Shown one piece after another: positions 24,553 to 36,854 of a stretch of 64,000 nt of DNA (the stretch's first letter is position 1; each line of letters begins with the position of its first letter). Source of the stretch: Boletus sp. NGJ (taxonomy: Eukaryota; Basidiomycota; Agaricomycetes; Boletales; Boletaceae). The notes below the pieces were generated by a model, which saw nothing but the letters and a program-made list of their open reading frames with translations, was not told where the DNA came from and did no database searches. Both the position numbers and the translations under genes were made by a program. Location: the NCBI GenBank assembly GCA_019096195.1, contig JAGTXK010000120.1:62001-126000 (forward strand), read 5' to 3'.

Positions 24553-26803
24553 ATGCCTCCCTCGACCAAGGAAAGTGTAGATGCGGACGCTATCAACAAT
24601 GAAAAGGATTTTGCCGTCGTCGACGATGCTAAAGACGTCGTGGGACTCAGCTCTGTAGAGCGCGCTAGGCTGCTGCGGAAAATAGACTGGTATCTCCTGC
24701 CTCTAGTTTCCTTGCTATACCTTCTTTCCTTCCTGTGAGCTACCACGAGCGTCTAGCCGACTTGGGTCTGACCGGCGTTTTACTCTCCAGCGATCGCTCA
24801 AATGTCGGCAAGTCTCATACTACATCTTCATGTCGGGTCAAAGGCCTTATGCCATCTTCCAGGCAATGCTAAAGTCGCGGGTATGTCGACTGACCTAGAC
24901 CTCGTTGGACTCAGGTATAACACTGCTGCTGCTATTTTCTTCGTGCGGTTTTCTTTACTTGCACTCTGAAACTTGAATCGTGACAAATGCTGCCTCAGGT
25001 TCTATACAGTCTCGCGGAAGTCCCGTCGTGAGTTGAAGCGGTACACTTTGATTCTGTGCCGCAGATAACCTTCGCGTAGAAATATCATCCTTAAGTTATT
25101 CCGACCTTCCCGATGGAGTACGATGATCATTCTTCTCCGTGGCTTTTCCCCTCTGACCTGACTTGCGATTGTAGTACCTACGATTATGGTTGCATGGGGT
25201 CTGATCATGACCCTTATGTGCCTTGTGAATACTTATCAAGGGCTACTTGCGTAGGGGTTCGACAAACTTGCGGCTCATCTTACTGACGTTGGTATCCATG
25301 TCATGTAGCGCACGAGTTTTCCTCGGTCTCACAGAAGCTGGATTGTTCCCGGGTGTGACTTATTACATTTCATTGTGGTATCCGCGTGCAGATCGGGCAA
25401 TGCGTATTGCCATATTCTTCTCTGCTGCAACCGTCGCGGGTGCTTTTGGTGGCATTCTTGCGTGAGTATTCATTCCGAACCGTGCAACATGTCACTTACC
25501 CGCTAAAAGCTACGCTATCGAAAAAATGGATGGGTATGCGATGTTTTTAAAGAAGAATGTTTTCTGTTTCGGAGCTTATTTCCCTCTGGCAGGATTGGTA
25601 ACCTTCATGGCTGGCAGTGGATTGTGAGCAATCTTCAAAAAATTGTGTTATGCAATATACTCACTTAAGGTGGTTAGTTCTGCCTAGAAGGACTTGGTGA
25701 GTCTCCAGTTCAGCGCGAGGTGAGAATGATTGAACTTATATTTCTACAGTTACGGTCATCGTAGCCTTTGGAGCATTCTTCTTCATGCACGATGTGCGCA
25801 ACAATGTCTACCCGGTTCCGTATAGATGCTTATCGTTCCATGTTTAGTACCCAGAGACCGCATCGTTCTTGACTGAGACTGAAAGACGCAATATCATTGA
25901 GTTGTTGAAGAATGACTCGCAAAACCTTGCGACGCACTACGACTTCGAATTCGTTCTACAGGCCCTCAAGGACTATAAAACTTACATTCAAATCGGTATA
26001 TACATTGGGTATGTAAACCGCACTATCTTGCGTCGGGTGACCACTCTGACTTGACGTTTACACGGACTGCTAGTTTGCTCGTCCCTGTTTATGCAATCGC
26101 TCTTTTCACCCCTACAATCATTAATGAACTTGGTTTCTCTGCTGCTGATGCACAGTTGCTTTCTGTCCCTCCCTTCGTCGCGGGTTGTGTATGTACCATT
26201 CTTGTTGGGATCTACTCCGACATTCACAAACTCCGTGGGCCGTACGTGATCGCTGGGGCGTTTGTTTCCTTGGTGGGGTATATTATCCTATACACCCAAA
26301 CGAGCGCTGGTGCTTCGTATGCCGGCGCTCTCCTCGCTGCGGTCGGTGTATTTCCGACCATTGCTGTTGACCTCGCATGGGCTGGCTCAAATGCCGGAGG
26401 GGATATGAAACGTGGCGTCGTCATTGCCATGGTCATTGGATTAGGAAATCTAGGAGGGTAAGCCACGTGTTTCAGTCCAGCATGAATTTACAATCTAAAG
26501 GAATGGCAATAGGATCTGTTCATCCTTTATATACCTTGATCCTCCAAGGTTCCACGTTGGCCATGGGACAATCATGGGTTGGCTAAGCTTCTCGTGCGCC
26601 TCTATTTAATGACCACCATTATTTGTTTGCTAACTTCCAACTTGATGATCAGTATACTCCTGTCTGCTTTTGCAATGTGGGATTACAACAGAATCAACAA
26701 GCAGAAGGAGGAGCTGTGTCGCGAGCGTGGGATTACTGAGGATCGCAAGGATGAGTTTCGAAACATGGGGGACCAAAGTCCTCTGTTCAGATATACCCTT
26801 TAG
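24553..26803 (+). CDS. MFS transporter, allantoate permease (Dal5/Tna1, ACS) family
   Basis: Twelve-span plasma-membrane symporter of the fungal anion:cation symporter type, which takes up organic acids such as nicotinate, allantoate, pantothenate or biotin precursors; the substrate cannot be read from sequence. Cytosolic N-terminus, then RARLLRKIDWYLLPLVSLLY with the family aspartate, DRSNVGNAKV, LRYNTAAAIFF, YSLAEVPSNIILKLFRPSRW, ARVFLGLTEAGLFPGVTYYI, WQWIFCLEGL, a central loop, and LLVPVYAIALFTPTIINELG in the second half. It ends DQSPLFRYTL. About ten introns. The intron at 24808-24862 uses a GC donor (GCAAGT) with an AG acceptor; every other junction checked is GT-AG. All junctions close in frame, so the gene looks intact. 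Confidence 0.9.
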
Positions 26804-26964
26804 TTTAACTTGACGTTTGGGTCGAGTTCTCGAGTACAAACATAGCCAAAGTCAGCCTGTTTACAAAATATTTTAGTACTGACTTACCACACTCCTTACA
26901 ACCTGTCAAGCTTGATATTTTCTGCGACCGTCGACGTTCTTCGCTTGGGTGGACGAGTTTCGGT

Positions 26965-29900
26965 ATGCATTTGTACAATTTGACGCTGCAACCTCCAACG
27001 GCTGCAACGCAGGCAATCGTCGGTAACTTTTCAGGCGCTCGCACGCAGGAAATCATAGTTGCGCACGGCACCCGTCTTGAGCTTTTGCGACCCGATGTCC
27101 AGACAGGAAAACTATCCACGGTCATCACATCAGATGTTTTTGGTTCGATACGTTCACTGGCGGCTTTCCGGTTGACAGGTAGTACCAAGGGTGAGCGCCT
27201 CGTACGTATCCACTTTTTTTTGCTGAAATCTCATCTCTGCTTCGTTCCCAGACTACGCCATAGTAGGGTCCGACTCAGGGCGAATTGTTATCTTGGACTA
27301 TGACCCCAAAACAAGCAGTTTCGTCAAGTTACATCAGGAAACCTTTGGAAAGTCTGGCGCGCGACGAATCGTTCCTGGTCAATACCTTGCCACTGATCCC
27401 AAGGGCCGCAGTGTCATGATTTCCGCGATCGAGAAGGCAAAACTCGTGTATATCCTAAACCGGGATGCTGCGGCCAACTTAACAATCTCGTCGCCATTGG
27501 AAGCACACAAGAACAACGCGATTATACACCACATCGTTGGTCTTGACGTTGGGTTTGAAAACCCCTTGTTTGCAGCACTGGAGGTCGACTACACGGAGTC
27601 TGATCAGGACCCCACTGGGGAGGCCTTCAACAATGCTGAGAAAGTGTGCATTCCACAACTTTTCCCCTTTCACGACACTTACTTGTGCGATTCTCATCCA
27701 GATGCTAACTTATTATGAGCTAGACCTGGGCCTCAATCATGTAGTTCGGAAATGGAGTGAGCCCACTGATCCGCGCGCAAATCTCCTCGTTCAAGTCCCT
27801 GGAGGCCAAGTAGCGTCAACCGATCGATTTGATGGGCCTTCCGGAGTCCTCGTTTGTTGTGAAGACCACATTATATATCGGCACATGGACAAACCGCAAC
27901 ATCGCGTTCCCATTCCGCGGCGAAGACATCCACTTGAGGATCCATCACGAGGTGTCATAATCATTGCTGCCGTTATGCACAAGATGAAGGTTTGTTGCCT
28001 CGTGATTCAACATCCTTAGGTCCTCAACGTGTATATCGTTTAGGGCGCTTTTTTCTTCCTCCTTCAAAGTGAAGATGGGGACCTGTTCAAAGTTACCATA
28101 GACCATGAAGAAGACGAAGTCCGGGCATTAAAAATCAAGTATTTTGACACTGTACCTGTGGCTAGCAGCCTCTGCATCCTTAAATCCGGTTTTCTTTTCG
28201 TTGCTTCTGAGTTTGGTAATCAGTAAGTTTATGCACCTGTACTTTAATTGACGACTCATCTCCGCGTAGTTATCTTTACCAGTTCCAAAAGTTGGGTGAT
28301 GATGACAACGAGCCTGAGTTCAGTTCGACATCTTACGCCACGTTCGGCATGGCTGATCCGACTTCCTCATTGCCACACGCCCATTTCCGGCCCCGCCCTC
28401 TGGATAACTTGGCCCTTGCCGATGAGGCAGAATCCTTGGATCCTATATTGGACTCGAAGGTAATGAACATTCTGCCGAACTCGGATACCCCCCAAATTTT
28501 GGCGGCCTGCGGTCGAGGCGCGCGCAGTTCGTTCCGGATGCTCCGTCACGGTCTCGATGTAGAAGAGTCTGTCAGCTCCGAGCTTCCAGGCATTCCGAAT
28601 GCCGTGTGGACAACTAAACAACGTGAAGAGGGTACGTAATTGCTTAAGTCTATCAACTGCATCGAATTTACCTCTTCATAGACGAGTTTGATTCATATAT
28701 CATTCTCTCGTTCGTAAACGGTACACTAGTCCTGTCCATTGGCGAGACAATTGAAGAAGTTCAGGACACTGGCTTCCTTTCATCAGCCCCAACGCTCGCA
28801 GTGCAACAAATTGGCGCAGACGCACTTCTCCAAGTCCACCCCCATGGGATTCGGCACGTCTTAGCGGATCGACGTGTCAATGAGTGGCGTGTTCCTGATC
28901 GCAGGACTATTGTTGCGGCGGCGACGAACAAGCGACAAGTAGTGGTTGCGCTGAGCTCTGCAGAGCTAGTCTACTTCGAACTTGACTTGGACGGTCAGCT
29001 TAACGAATATCAGGATAGGAAGGCAATGGGATCAACAGTCCTCGCACTGAGCATTGCAGAAGTTCCTGAAGGTCGTCAGCGAACGCCTTTCTTGGTGTGT
29101 CAAATGAAACTTTGTGCCTTACAATTGCTGCAATTCTTGTGCTCATACAGGCCGTTGGGTGCGAGGATCAAACCGTTCGTATCATCTCGTTGGATCCTGA
29201 AAGCACCTTGGAGACTCTCAGCTTACAAGCATTGACTGCACCACCGTCCGCCATCTGCATAGCCGACATGTTAGATGCAAGCATTAACAAGACTCAGCCA
29301 ACGATGTTTGTCAACATTGGCTTGCAAAATGGCGTTCTCCTTCGGACAGTTCTGGATCCCTTGAATGGTCAGCTTACTGATACACGCACACGGTCGGTCC
29401 TGGTGTTAGATCAACTTGTCAACTTTCTAATCCCCCCACAGTTTCTTGGGGACGCGCCCTATCAAGCTCATTCGGGTCCAGATACAAAAAAATCCTGCCA
29501 TCCTTGCGCTTTCATCACGGTCTTGGATTAATTACACGCATCAAAATCTCATGCACTTCACCCCTCTGATTTTTGAGAACCTCGACTACGCTTGGAGTTT
29601 TTCTGCAGAACTTAGTCCAGAGGGATTGATCGGTATCACGGGAAGTGTTCTTCGGTGAGTATCCATTCTTTTTAGTCGAGTCCAAGATGCAAACGGAGAT
29701 TCGGATGATACCTCTGAAGAGAGTGCCGAAAATACCAATTGTTCCTGCTGAGATGTTGATTCCCCCTTCTGAGTAACAATGACCACTAATATATATTATC
29801 TCCGCCAGCATTTTCCAGATACCAAAGCTCGGCATGATGCTTAAGCAAGACTCCATCTCGCTCTCGTACACGCCTCGCAAGTTCATATCTCATCCAACGA

Positions 29901-31281
29901 ATCGCTACCTCTATCTTATAGAAGGCGACCATCGTGTCATGGGCGAAGAAGCAATCAACAAGCGTCTGCAACAACTCGTGAGTGACCCATACTCGTTCAG
30001 TGTTATGGTTCTATGTTTCTCGTAGAGCGAAGCCGGCAAGATGATCGATCGGGAGATGCTTGAGCTCCCCGCTGAAACTTTTGGCCGATGTAAGGCACCC
30101 GCGGGAACATGGGCTTCGGCTATACGAATTATTGATCCAGTGGAGGCATGTAGATCCCTGTTAAGTCAGCACCTTCTTACTCAACGAATTACAGTCAAAG
30201 ACTGTCTCCCTGATTCACTTGGACAACAACGAAGCAGCGTTCTCTCTAGCCGTTGTCCCGTTCGCTACTCGAGGAGGGGAGCTGCACCTTATCGTTGGCA
30301 CAGCATCTAACACGTTCCTTGCACCACGATCATGCTCAAGTGGTTTCTTGCGAACATACAAATTTATTGAGGATGGCGCAGGTTTGGAGCTTGTGCATAA
30401 AACTGAAACGGATGACGTGCCTCTGGCCGTCATGGCTTTCCAAGGACGACTTGTAGCAGGCGTAGGCCAAGCGCTCCGCATTTACGAGATTGGCAAGAAA
30501 AAGCTTCTTCGCAAGGCTGAAAACAAGGTTTGGCTCGCTTACTCAAGACTGCTTCGTGACCTGACGTGATATGTAGACATTCTCATCCGCTATTGTCACA
30601 CTCAACACACAAGGTTCCAGGATGCTTGTCGGTGACATGCAAGATTCAATATTTTTCGTTGCCTATAAAGCACCAGAAAACCGGCTTCTCATCTTTGCCG
30701 ACGATATGCAACCACGATGGATCGTTTCATCGACAATGGTTGATTACTGTACTGTCGCAGCAAGTGATCGGTTCGGGAACATATTCGTGAACCGCCTCGA
30801 CGCCAAAGTTTCAGATCAAGTGGACGACGATCCCACTGGAGCTGGCATACTGCATGAGAAAGGCCAGTTCATGGGTGCTCCACACAAGACGAAGATGATC
30901 TGCCACTTCCACGTTGGTGACCTTGTGACGTCAATACACAGGGTATCGTTGGTTGCGGGTGGACGAGAGGTACTTTTGTACACTGGTTTGCACGGCACCA
31001 TCGGGATACTTGTGCCCTTCGTGTCAAAGGAGGATGTGGATTTCATCTCGACACTGGAGCAGCACATGAGAACAGAGCAGGGCAGCCTAGTCGGACGTGA
31101 TCATCTTGCATGGAGGGGATACTATGTACCCGTGAAAGCCGTTGTGGATGGGGACCTCTGCGAGACATACGCTCGGCTACCTGGATCAAAACAGAGCGCT
31201 ATTGCCGGTGAGCTGGATCGGACTGTCGGGGAGGTGTTGAAGAAGCTGGAGCAGCTGAGAATTACTGCGAGTGGTTTCTGA
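26965..31281 (+). CDS. RSE1: RSE1/SF3B3 (SF3b130) splicing factor
   Basis: Large triple beta-propeller subunit of SF3b in the U2 snRNP, needed for branch-site recognition. The start [20 protein letters not shown] is near-invariant in the family, followed by [39 protein letters not shown] and [17 protein letters not shown]. The MMS1_N and CPSF_A regions follow ([35 protein letters not shown] in the middle; [11 protein letters not shown]-like residues and [15 protein letters not shown] at the C-terminal end). It ends [15 protein letters not shown]. Length about 1200 residues, as expected. About a dozen short introns. Its start lies 161 bp after the stop of the MFS gene on the same strand. Confidence 0.95.
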
Positions 31282-31393
31282 GTCGACTCATGCCTCAGTG
31301 TTTCTTGTCGTCCCATCTTACAATGTGCTGTACTTTATGATGTTGTCGTGTCCCAGTTCCATATGTTCCTAATCTCGCACATTCAACACTGAA

Positions 31394-32123
31394 ATGCTTG
31401 CCACTCGATCTCGCCTCCTTCTCAACATATCTCGGCGAGCAACCACACCTCACGTACGCCTCTATGCAACCGCTCGTTCAACCGTAACTTTGAAAAACAC
31501 CAAGGTACAGAGGCGGCTCTCCGAATCCTCCCTCGTACAGTAACACACACATTGACACTGACTGCTGCGGACAGTACACAGCGACCGCGCGCGCCGCAGG
31601 CAAGGGACGTAGCGGGCAGGTTCACTCCAACGACGAGGCGCCCTTGACGCTGAGTCTCGCCCTCCCCAAGGCGTTGGGTGGGCTAGGCGATGGAACGAAC
31701 CCTGAGCAGCTCTTCGCGATGGGATACGCATGTACGTCCGTCCGTCCTTCCTCCCCCACCACACACCATCTCTCTCTAATTCATTTCTCCCCTTCCCCAT
31801 CGTTTCACGGACGACAGCGTGTTTCCTGGGCGCAATGCAGATGATGGCTGGTCGTCTGGGTAAGAGCGACGCAGTGAAAGACGCAGTGATCCATACCAGC
31901 GTTCACCTCGGAGAGGCGGAGCAGATTGGCGGATTTGGAGTTGCGGTGGATATCAGGGTCGAAGGCGTAGAGGACGAGGAGGTCATCAAAGCTGGTCACG
32001 AGGTATGTTGTGCGCTGTGTTTCGGGGAACAGGGGTGCGCATCTAACTCGATATTTTGTCTAGGCTTGTCCGTATAGTCGTGCGTTGGTCCATGGGATCG
32101 AGGTCAATGTCTCCAAGGCGTAA
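31394..32123 (+). CDS. Ohr/OsmC-type organic hydroperoxide resistance protein, probably mitochondrial
   Basis: Thiol peroxidase that reduces organic hydroperoxides using lipoylated partners. The N-terminus MLATRSRLLLNISRRATTP is rich in Arg, Ser and Leu without acids, a likely mitochondrial presequence. The Ohr core includes the two redox cysteines in the family motifs NPEQLFAMGYASCFLGAM and EACPYSRALVHGIEVNV, with VHLGEAEQIGGFGVAVDI between. Four exons; the first Cys codon lies just after the acceptor at about 31818. Ohr proteins are widespread in bacteria and in fungi, so ancient transfer is possible, but the gene has host-type introns and a normal neighbourhood. Confidence 0.92.
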
Positions 32124-32296
32124 GTGTTACTGTCTCTCCAATATGTATGCAGGGAGCAATCGAAGTGAATCAGAGTCAAGTCTTAGGCGTGTTCTGACAT
32201 ATCGAAAGTACCGTACATATACACCCAGCCGTAATACAGGCTGGTTAAACATAAAAACGATATAACCCTGACCAAGGGGAGAAAAGCCAAACGGTT

Positions 32297-34208
32297 TTAC
32301 AGGAAGTTCTTCTGCCATTTCATCTCTACACCATCAGCCATAGTCAAGAAGGGCATCAAATCGCTTGTGAGGAACTCGCTGGGCCACTCTTGTCTGATCT
32401 GGCCCTTCAAATAGGCGGTCGTAATTTTGAGGTGATCCTGTTGAATACCAGGAGCGATAGACTTGATGGTTGGTGCTTGCTCATCGATGATACGGTCGAG
32501 GAACTCGACAGTGACAGGTTCACCGGTGTCCATTCGAGCGGTGTACTTGACCCATTGCCATAGTTGGACACGCGCGATTTCAGCGGTGGCTGCATCCTCC
32601 ATCAAGTAGTTGACCGGGATGCAACCGTTACCACCAATCCATGCCGTAGAATACGCCAATGCGACGGAGACGTTGCCACGAACACCATCTTCGGTGATCT
32701 TCCCAGGAGTGTTTGCATTCAACAAATCGGCAGCTGCCACCTTGACATCCTCTCGGCGAACGTGATACTATCACACGGACCAGTTAATGCGAATATACCA
32801 AGAAGAGGCAGAAAAAAAGACACCTGATTCGGGCCCAGCATGTGCTCGTCAAATATTTTGCGGGCGATCTCGTTAATGAGCGGGTGGGCAATCCAAGTAC
32901 CATCATGTCCAGCTGTGACCTCCCGAAGTTTGTCTGCCCTGACCTTTTCCATGGCAATCTCGTTCGCTTTTGGGTCGTTCCTGATAGGAATCTGCGCAGA
33001 CATGCCGCCCATGGCGGCCACCTTCCTCCTGTGATTATTGTGAGTGCGTTCCCGCATGAAGTAGCTACCGAAGTCGTACCGATGACAAGTTTGGATAAGA
33101 AGACGCACGTATGCATTCATGAATGGTACAGTCATGGTTACATCCTTCCTGTCCGGGAGAACCGCACCCCTATCAGCCCTGCGCTTCTTGATGGCACTGA
33201 AGATATAATCCCATCTAAAAATACGCAAGTTAAGTGACCGTTCACACGAGGATGGAGCGCAAAAGGTGTGTGGAAAGCGGCGGAAATTGCTCACCTCCCA
33301 CAATTGAGACCGGCAGAGTGATTCCTGAGTTCGAAGAGGATCTCTTCCATCTGGAATGCAGCCGGGAGAGTTTCGATCAGGACGGTGGCCCTGATAGTGT
33401 TGTGGGGGATGCCGAGATAGGACTGAGAGAAGAGGAAGACGTCGTTCCAGAGACGGGCCTCGAGATAGTGCTCCATCTTTGGAAGGTAAAAGTAGGGACC
33501 AGAGCCGCGCTTCACGAGCTCGTGGGCATTGTGGTAAAAGTAGAGCGCGAAATCGAACAGCGAGGCGGACAAGGGAGCATTGTCAACCGTCACGCGGGTC
33601 TCATCCAGGTGCCAACCCCTAGGGCTGTGGGGGATGTCATTCAACACCGTCTTGGAGAGTCAGGCGGCTGGCATACCGGACCAAGAGAACGGCAGGGTTC
33701 TCGACAAGTTTGTATGACTTTCCGCCGGACACAAAGTCGATCTGACGCCTGATAGCATCGCGGAGGTTGACCTGTCCGTTGATCATATTCGCAAATGTCG
33801 GCGCGCTGGAGTCTAGGCCAAGCGTCAGGAGAGGTAAATGGAAAGGGGGTGATAAAACCGACCCTCAAGGTCAGCCATGAACGTCTTTGCGCCGCTGTTC
33901 AATGCGTTGATGACCATTTTGCGGTCGGTAGGACCGGTGATCTCGACGCGTCTGTCCTCGAGACCGGGGGCAGGAGGTGCACAGTGCCATGAAGGCTCAG
34001 CGCGGATGTGGGCGGTCTCTGGCGGGAAGTCGAGGGGAACACCCGAGTCATACCTGCGCTGGGCGACGTCGCGGGCGACGAGGAGATTCTGCCTGGTGGA
34101 CTCGAAGGTCCTGTGGAGAGCAGCGAGGAAGGTCAGCGCGCCATCGGTGAGAATTTGGGCCTGTGCGTCCGGGGCGAGTTTTGAGTGAATGTGCACGCCT
34201 GCAGGCAT
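32297..34208 (-). CDS. Malate synthase
   Basis: Glyoxylate-cycle enzyme condensing glyoxylate with acetyl-CoA to malate. Signatures: [36 protein letters not shown] (across an intron at about 33613-33667), the family pattern [47 protein letters not shown] and [13 protein letters not shown]-terminal: TADGVRGN-like [19 protein letters not shown] and [19 protein letters not shown]. Start chosen at [16 protein letters not shown], where family similarity begins; an in-frame upstream extension exists but looks like an intron or UTR. The last residues are MKWQKNFL: the canonical peroxisomal PTS1 (SKL-like) found on many malate synthases is absent. About six introns. Confidence 0.95.
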
Positions 34209-34658
34209 TTCTGAAGCTGCTCGCTGGGAGGACGCAAACGTTGACTTTAAGTAGCCCACTTGGCGGGGCTCCGTGAGTCCATCCGATTTCCGCTCCGACG
34301 TCATTCCGAAGTGAGAACCTAAGCGGCGCGAATACTTAATCATGTGCATACTTACTCCTAAAAAATCTAGTAGAATAACCAAATTTCAATTGCAATCAAA
34401 TGAAATTATCATTATCAAGAAAATACCGACAGTTCCGTCCGTTCCACGTGTCGTCCCGGAGCTGGGCTAGTCGGCCGTGCCGGCATCCTGAGAACGACGA
34501 TGGTGTTCCGCTGATCCGTTACTCATCAACAAACGGCGGTCTACCATAGTATTTCTCGCGCACGTCCGCCAAGTAGTGCCTATACACGTGATAATGATAA
34601 GCATCGCATCGTCTCCGTATATTACCATCTTCTGGGCGAGACATTCATTCTCATCGCA
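34209..34658. promoter_or_regulatory. Malate synthase upstream region with two CACGTG boxes
   Basis: 450 bp between the malate synthase start and the stop of GET1, both on the minus strand. It should hold the malate synthase promoter. CACGTG occurs at 34445-34450 and 34585-34590. No coding potential seen. Confidence 0.45.
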
Positions 34659-35547
34659 TCATGACTTGTTCTCTGCAGAGGAACTGGCTCCCGTCTCCAC
34701 TGGCATCGCCGCAGGCTCCGACGGCACCGCTGGTAATACACACAGCGAACGGAGGCGGCGAGTCGACGTGAATATTTAGTTATAAGCTATAACGAGCAAT
34801 GAAACACTCACTAGTCATATTTTTAACGGTGTACTCTCCCATTTTGACCACCCTACGGCACGCCATCTGCCATACTCCAACACTGACAGAGCCTGGAAGC
34901 ACAGATAGCCCATCACGGATCCATCGAAGAAACCAAAGAACAACTGTGGCTAACCTTGCGGTGCAAACGGAAGCGCAAGAGTCCACGTGAGAGGACCAAA
35001 CCAGTTGGGTGGTAGGTAGAATACGGCGGATCTCCTGTACCACCACCCGATAGCAAATTGCAATCCCGTGGTTAATACCCAAACGACACTTTTAAACTGT
35101 GCCGAGAAAGCGGATTTCGTAGTGGACAGCTCGTTGTCTGGAAGGAACGCATCAGAGGACAGCCACAAGAAACGTGGCACATACACGCTGCAATGTGTGC
35201 GAGTCGGTTGGACAAGAGGAACGTGACTCACTCAGTTTTTCGAGCTCTGCAATCCCCTTGTCGACGCTCCGTCTCAACTTGGCCCACTTGGCGAACTGAT
35301 CTTGAGCACTCGTCAGCATAAGCTCCTTCTTTGTAGCGAGCAGCTCGGCTTTGAGCTCGCGCTGTCTTGTACATTGGACACTCATGAACACCCTGCAGTA
35401 GAGACCCCAAACCTGCAAGCAAATTCGACGTCGAACGTCAAGACATGCGAAAAGACGACGTACAAATTCGAGAAGGACGGATTTGCCGATCCATGATACA
35501 AGTTCAGTCAGAAAGACGAGCGAGAAGATGGTGACGATAAGAGACAT
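34659..35547 (-). CDS. GET1: GET1 (WRB/CHD5-like) tail-anchored protein insertase subunit
   Basis: ER-membrane receptor subunit that, with GET2, captures GET3 and inserts tail-anchored proteins. Three-span topology: TM1 in [20 protein letters not shown], a cytosolic coiled coil ([38 protein letters not shown]), then TM2 ([19 protein letters not shown]), the hallmark [18 protein letters not shown], and TM3 ([19 protein letters not shown]). After an intron (donor GTGAGT near 34811) a short Pro/Ser-rich tail ends SSSAENKS. The start MSLIVTIF places TM1 at the N-terminus as in the family. Three or four introns. Confidence 0.9.
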
Positions 35548-36377
35548 GGTATTACACCAGGATAGCGCCGTGGACTGGTCGTGAAGTCGATGGATGCTAT
35601 TGGGGATGAACTGTGCCACTTCGGAAGCAGTGCCACTGAACACGTTGACGTACACGCTGCTACTAGTCTACCAGTGGCCGCTTCATAAAACATACCATTT
35701 ACTATGTATCCAAAATTCCTGGTGAGACATCACCGGTCACCGTCTTCCCACTCGCCAGCAACCCCATCGGCCTCGGCGACAGTACAGACAATAAAGCAGT
35801 GCCGGTCATTTGGTAGTGGTTCACACTGATGATGTTTTGTCGCCAACAGTCAGTACAAATCAGAGGGACTCGATGCAAGTCAAAAAAAAAAAATTGGAGC
35901 TTGCATTAGGAGGGAGAACACCAGATGTTAACGTTGATCCTTGAGCTGCAAAATGTACCAGTCTCCAACAAGAATCACCTGATCAGTGCTGTGTAGCGCT
36001 GCCGGGGTGCCTCCAAGTCGTTGTCTGCTCCGCCACGGCCTTGCATTAGCAGAAGGCTCACTGTGCGAGTGTAGATTTGTCTTAGATCCTCCATATTCAC
36101 CTTCGCATCCGTCTGGAGTCGGGACAATGGTCACAAAGACCGGTTGCATATGCCTACAAGGGCCACATTTGGCTCGGGAAGGCTACCCTGCTTGCACGAC
36201 TGACCCAGACCACCGATACTTGGGTGTTAGGAATCCCACTCCCAGTTGGATCCGGATATTCCAAAGCGAAGAGGAGTCATGTTTGCATTTGCGAATGGTA
36301 CATGGATGTGGTGCGGGTGTGTCGACATATCTCCATCTGCCTGTCCCCTTGCTGTCGCCCTCGCGAGAAAACGACGC
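35548..36377. other. Intergenic region, GET1 promoter and eL39 3' flank
   Basis: About 830 bp with no supported gene. Both neighbours are on the minus strand, so this should contain the GET1 promoter (right of 35547) and the eL39 3' UTR (left of 36378). An A-run lies near 35882. A plus-strand open frame over 35986-36381 is mostly antisense to the eL39 flank and has no recognisable domain. Confidence 0.4.
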
Positions 36378-36699
36378 TTAAATGTTGAGTTTGGTGCGCC
36401 GCCAGTGACGGCGCTTGGCATTATACTGTGGGTCGAGGGGCATCATCAAAATTCCGACAATGTAGTTCTACTATCAGAAATACGTACTTGGATTTTGGTA
36501 TCCGTCTTCAGACGGAACCATTGGGGAATTGGCCTGGAATGAACGTGCGTTGAGCTTATGTCCAAGTTGTCTTTCATGGAGCTTGCTCACCGGTTCTGGC
36601 GGGCGGCCTTGGCGAGGATTCGTTTCGTGCGGAAGGTCTTTTGTGATGGCTAACGACGGGATAAGAACAGGACTATACAACGTCAAGTTTGCTCACCAT
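36378..36699 (-). CDS. RPL39: 60S ribosomal protein eL39
   Basis: Tiny basic 51-residue protein lining the ribosomal exit tunnel. It is assembled from four coding exons: 36697-36699 (the ATG only), 36591-36649, 36488-36533 and 36378-36425, totalling 156 nt. All junctions are GT-AG (donors GTGAGC, GTGAGC, GTACGT). The product reads PSQKTFRTKRILAKAARQNR, then PIPQWFRLKTDTKIQ, then YNAKRRHWRRTKLNI, matching eL39 along its full length. No single exon gives a convincing open frame, so simple ORF scanning misses it. It is divergent from the FKBP gene across 155 bp. Confidence 0.95.
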
Positions 36700-36854
36700 T
36701 TTGTTCTCCGGGGTTGGCGTCGATTGCGATGAAGGTGATATGGATATTAAGGTTGCATCAGGTGCTGTACAGTTGCTGACTCAGCGGCATCCCACAGTAG
36801 CTTTAGTCAGCAATCTAGTCACGTGCTGCATTGCAACTTTCACTCTCATTGACC
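36700..36854. promoter_or_regulatory. Divergent eL39/FKBP promoter with CACGTG
   Basis: 155 bp between the ATGs of eL39 (minus) and the ER FKBP (plus). A CACGTG E-box lies at 36820-36825 in the context GTCACGTGC. A shared promoter follows from spacing; the factor is not known. Confidence 0.55.

Noticed and set aside
31394-32123. Recent bacterial transfer of the Ohr gene
   Set aside because: The gene has several host-type introns, a likely mitochondrial presequence and a normal fungal neighbourhood, so nothing indicates a recent transfer.
35986-36381. Plus frame of 131 codons
   Set aside because: No domain, and its end lies against the eL39 stop; the eL39 gene on the other strand is unambiguous.
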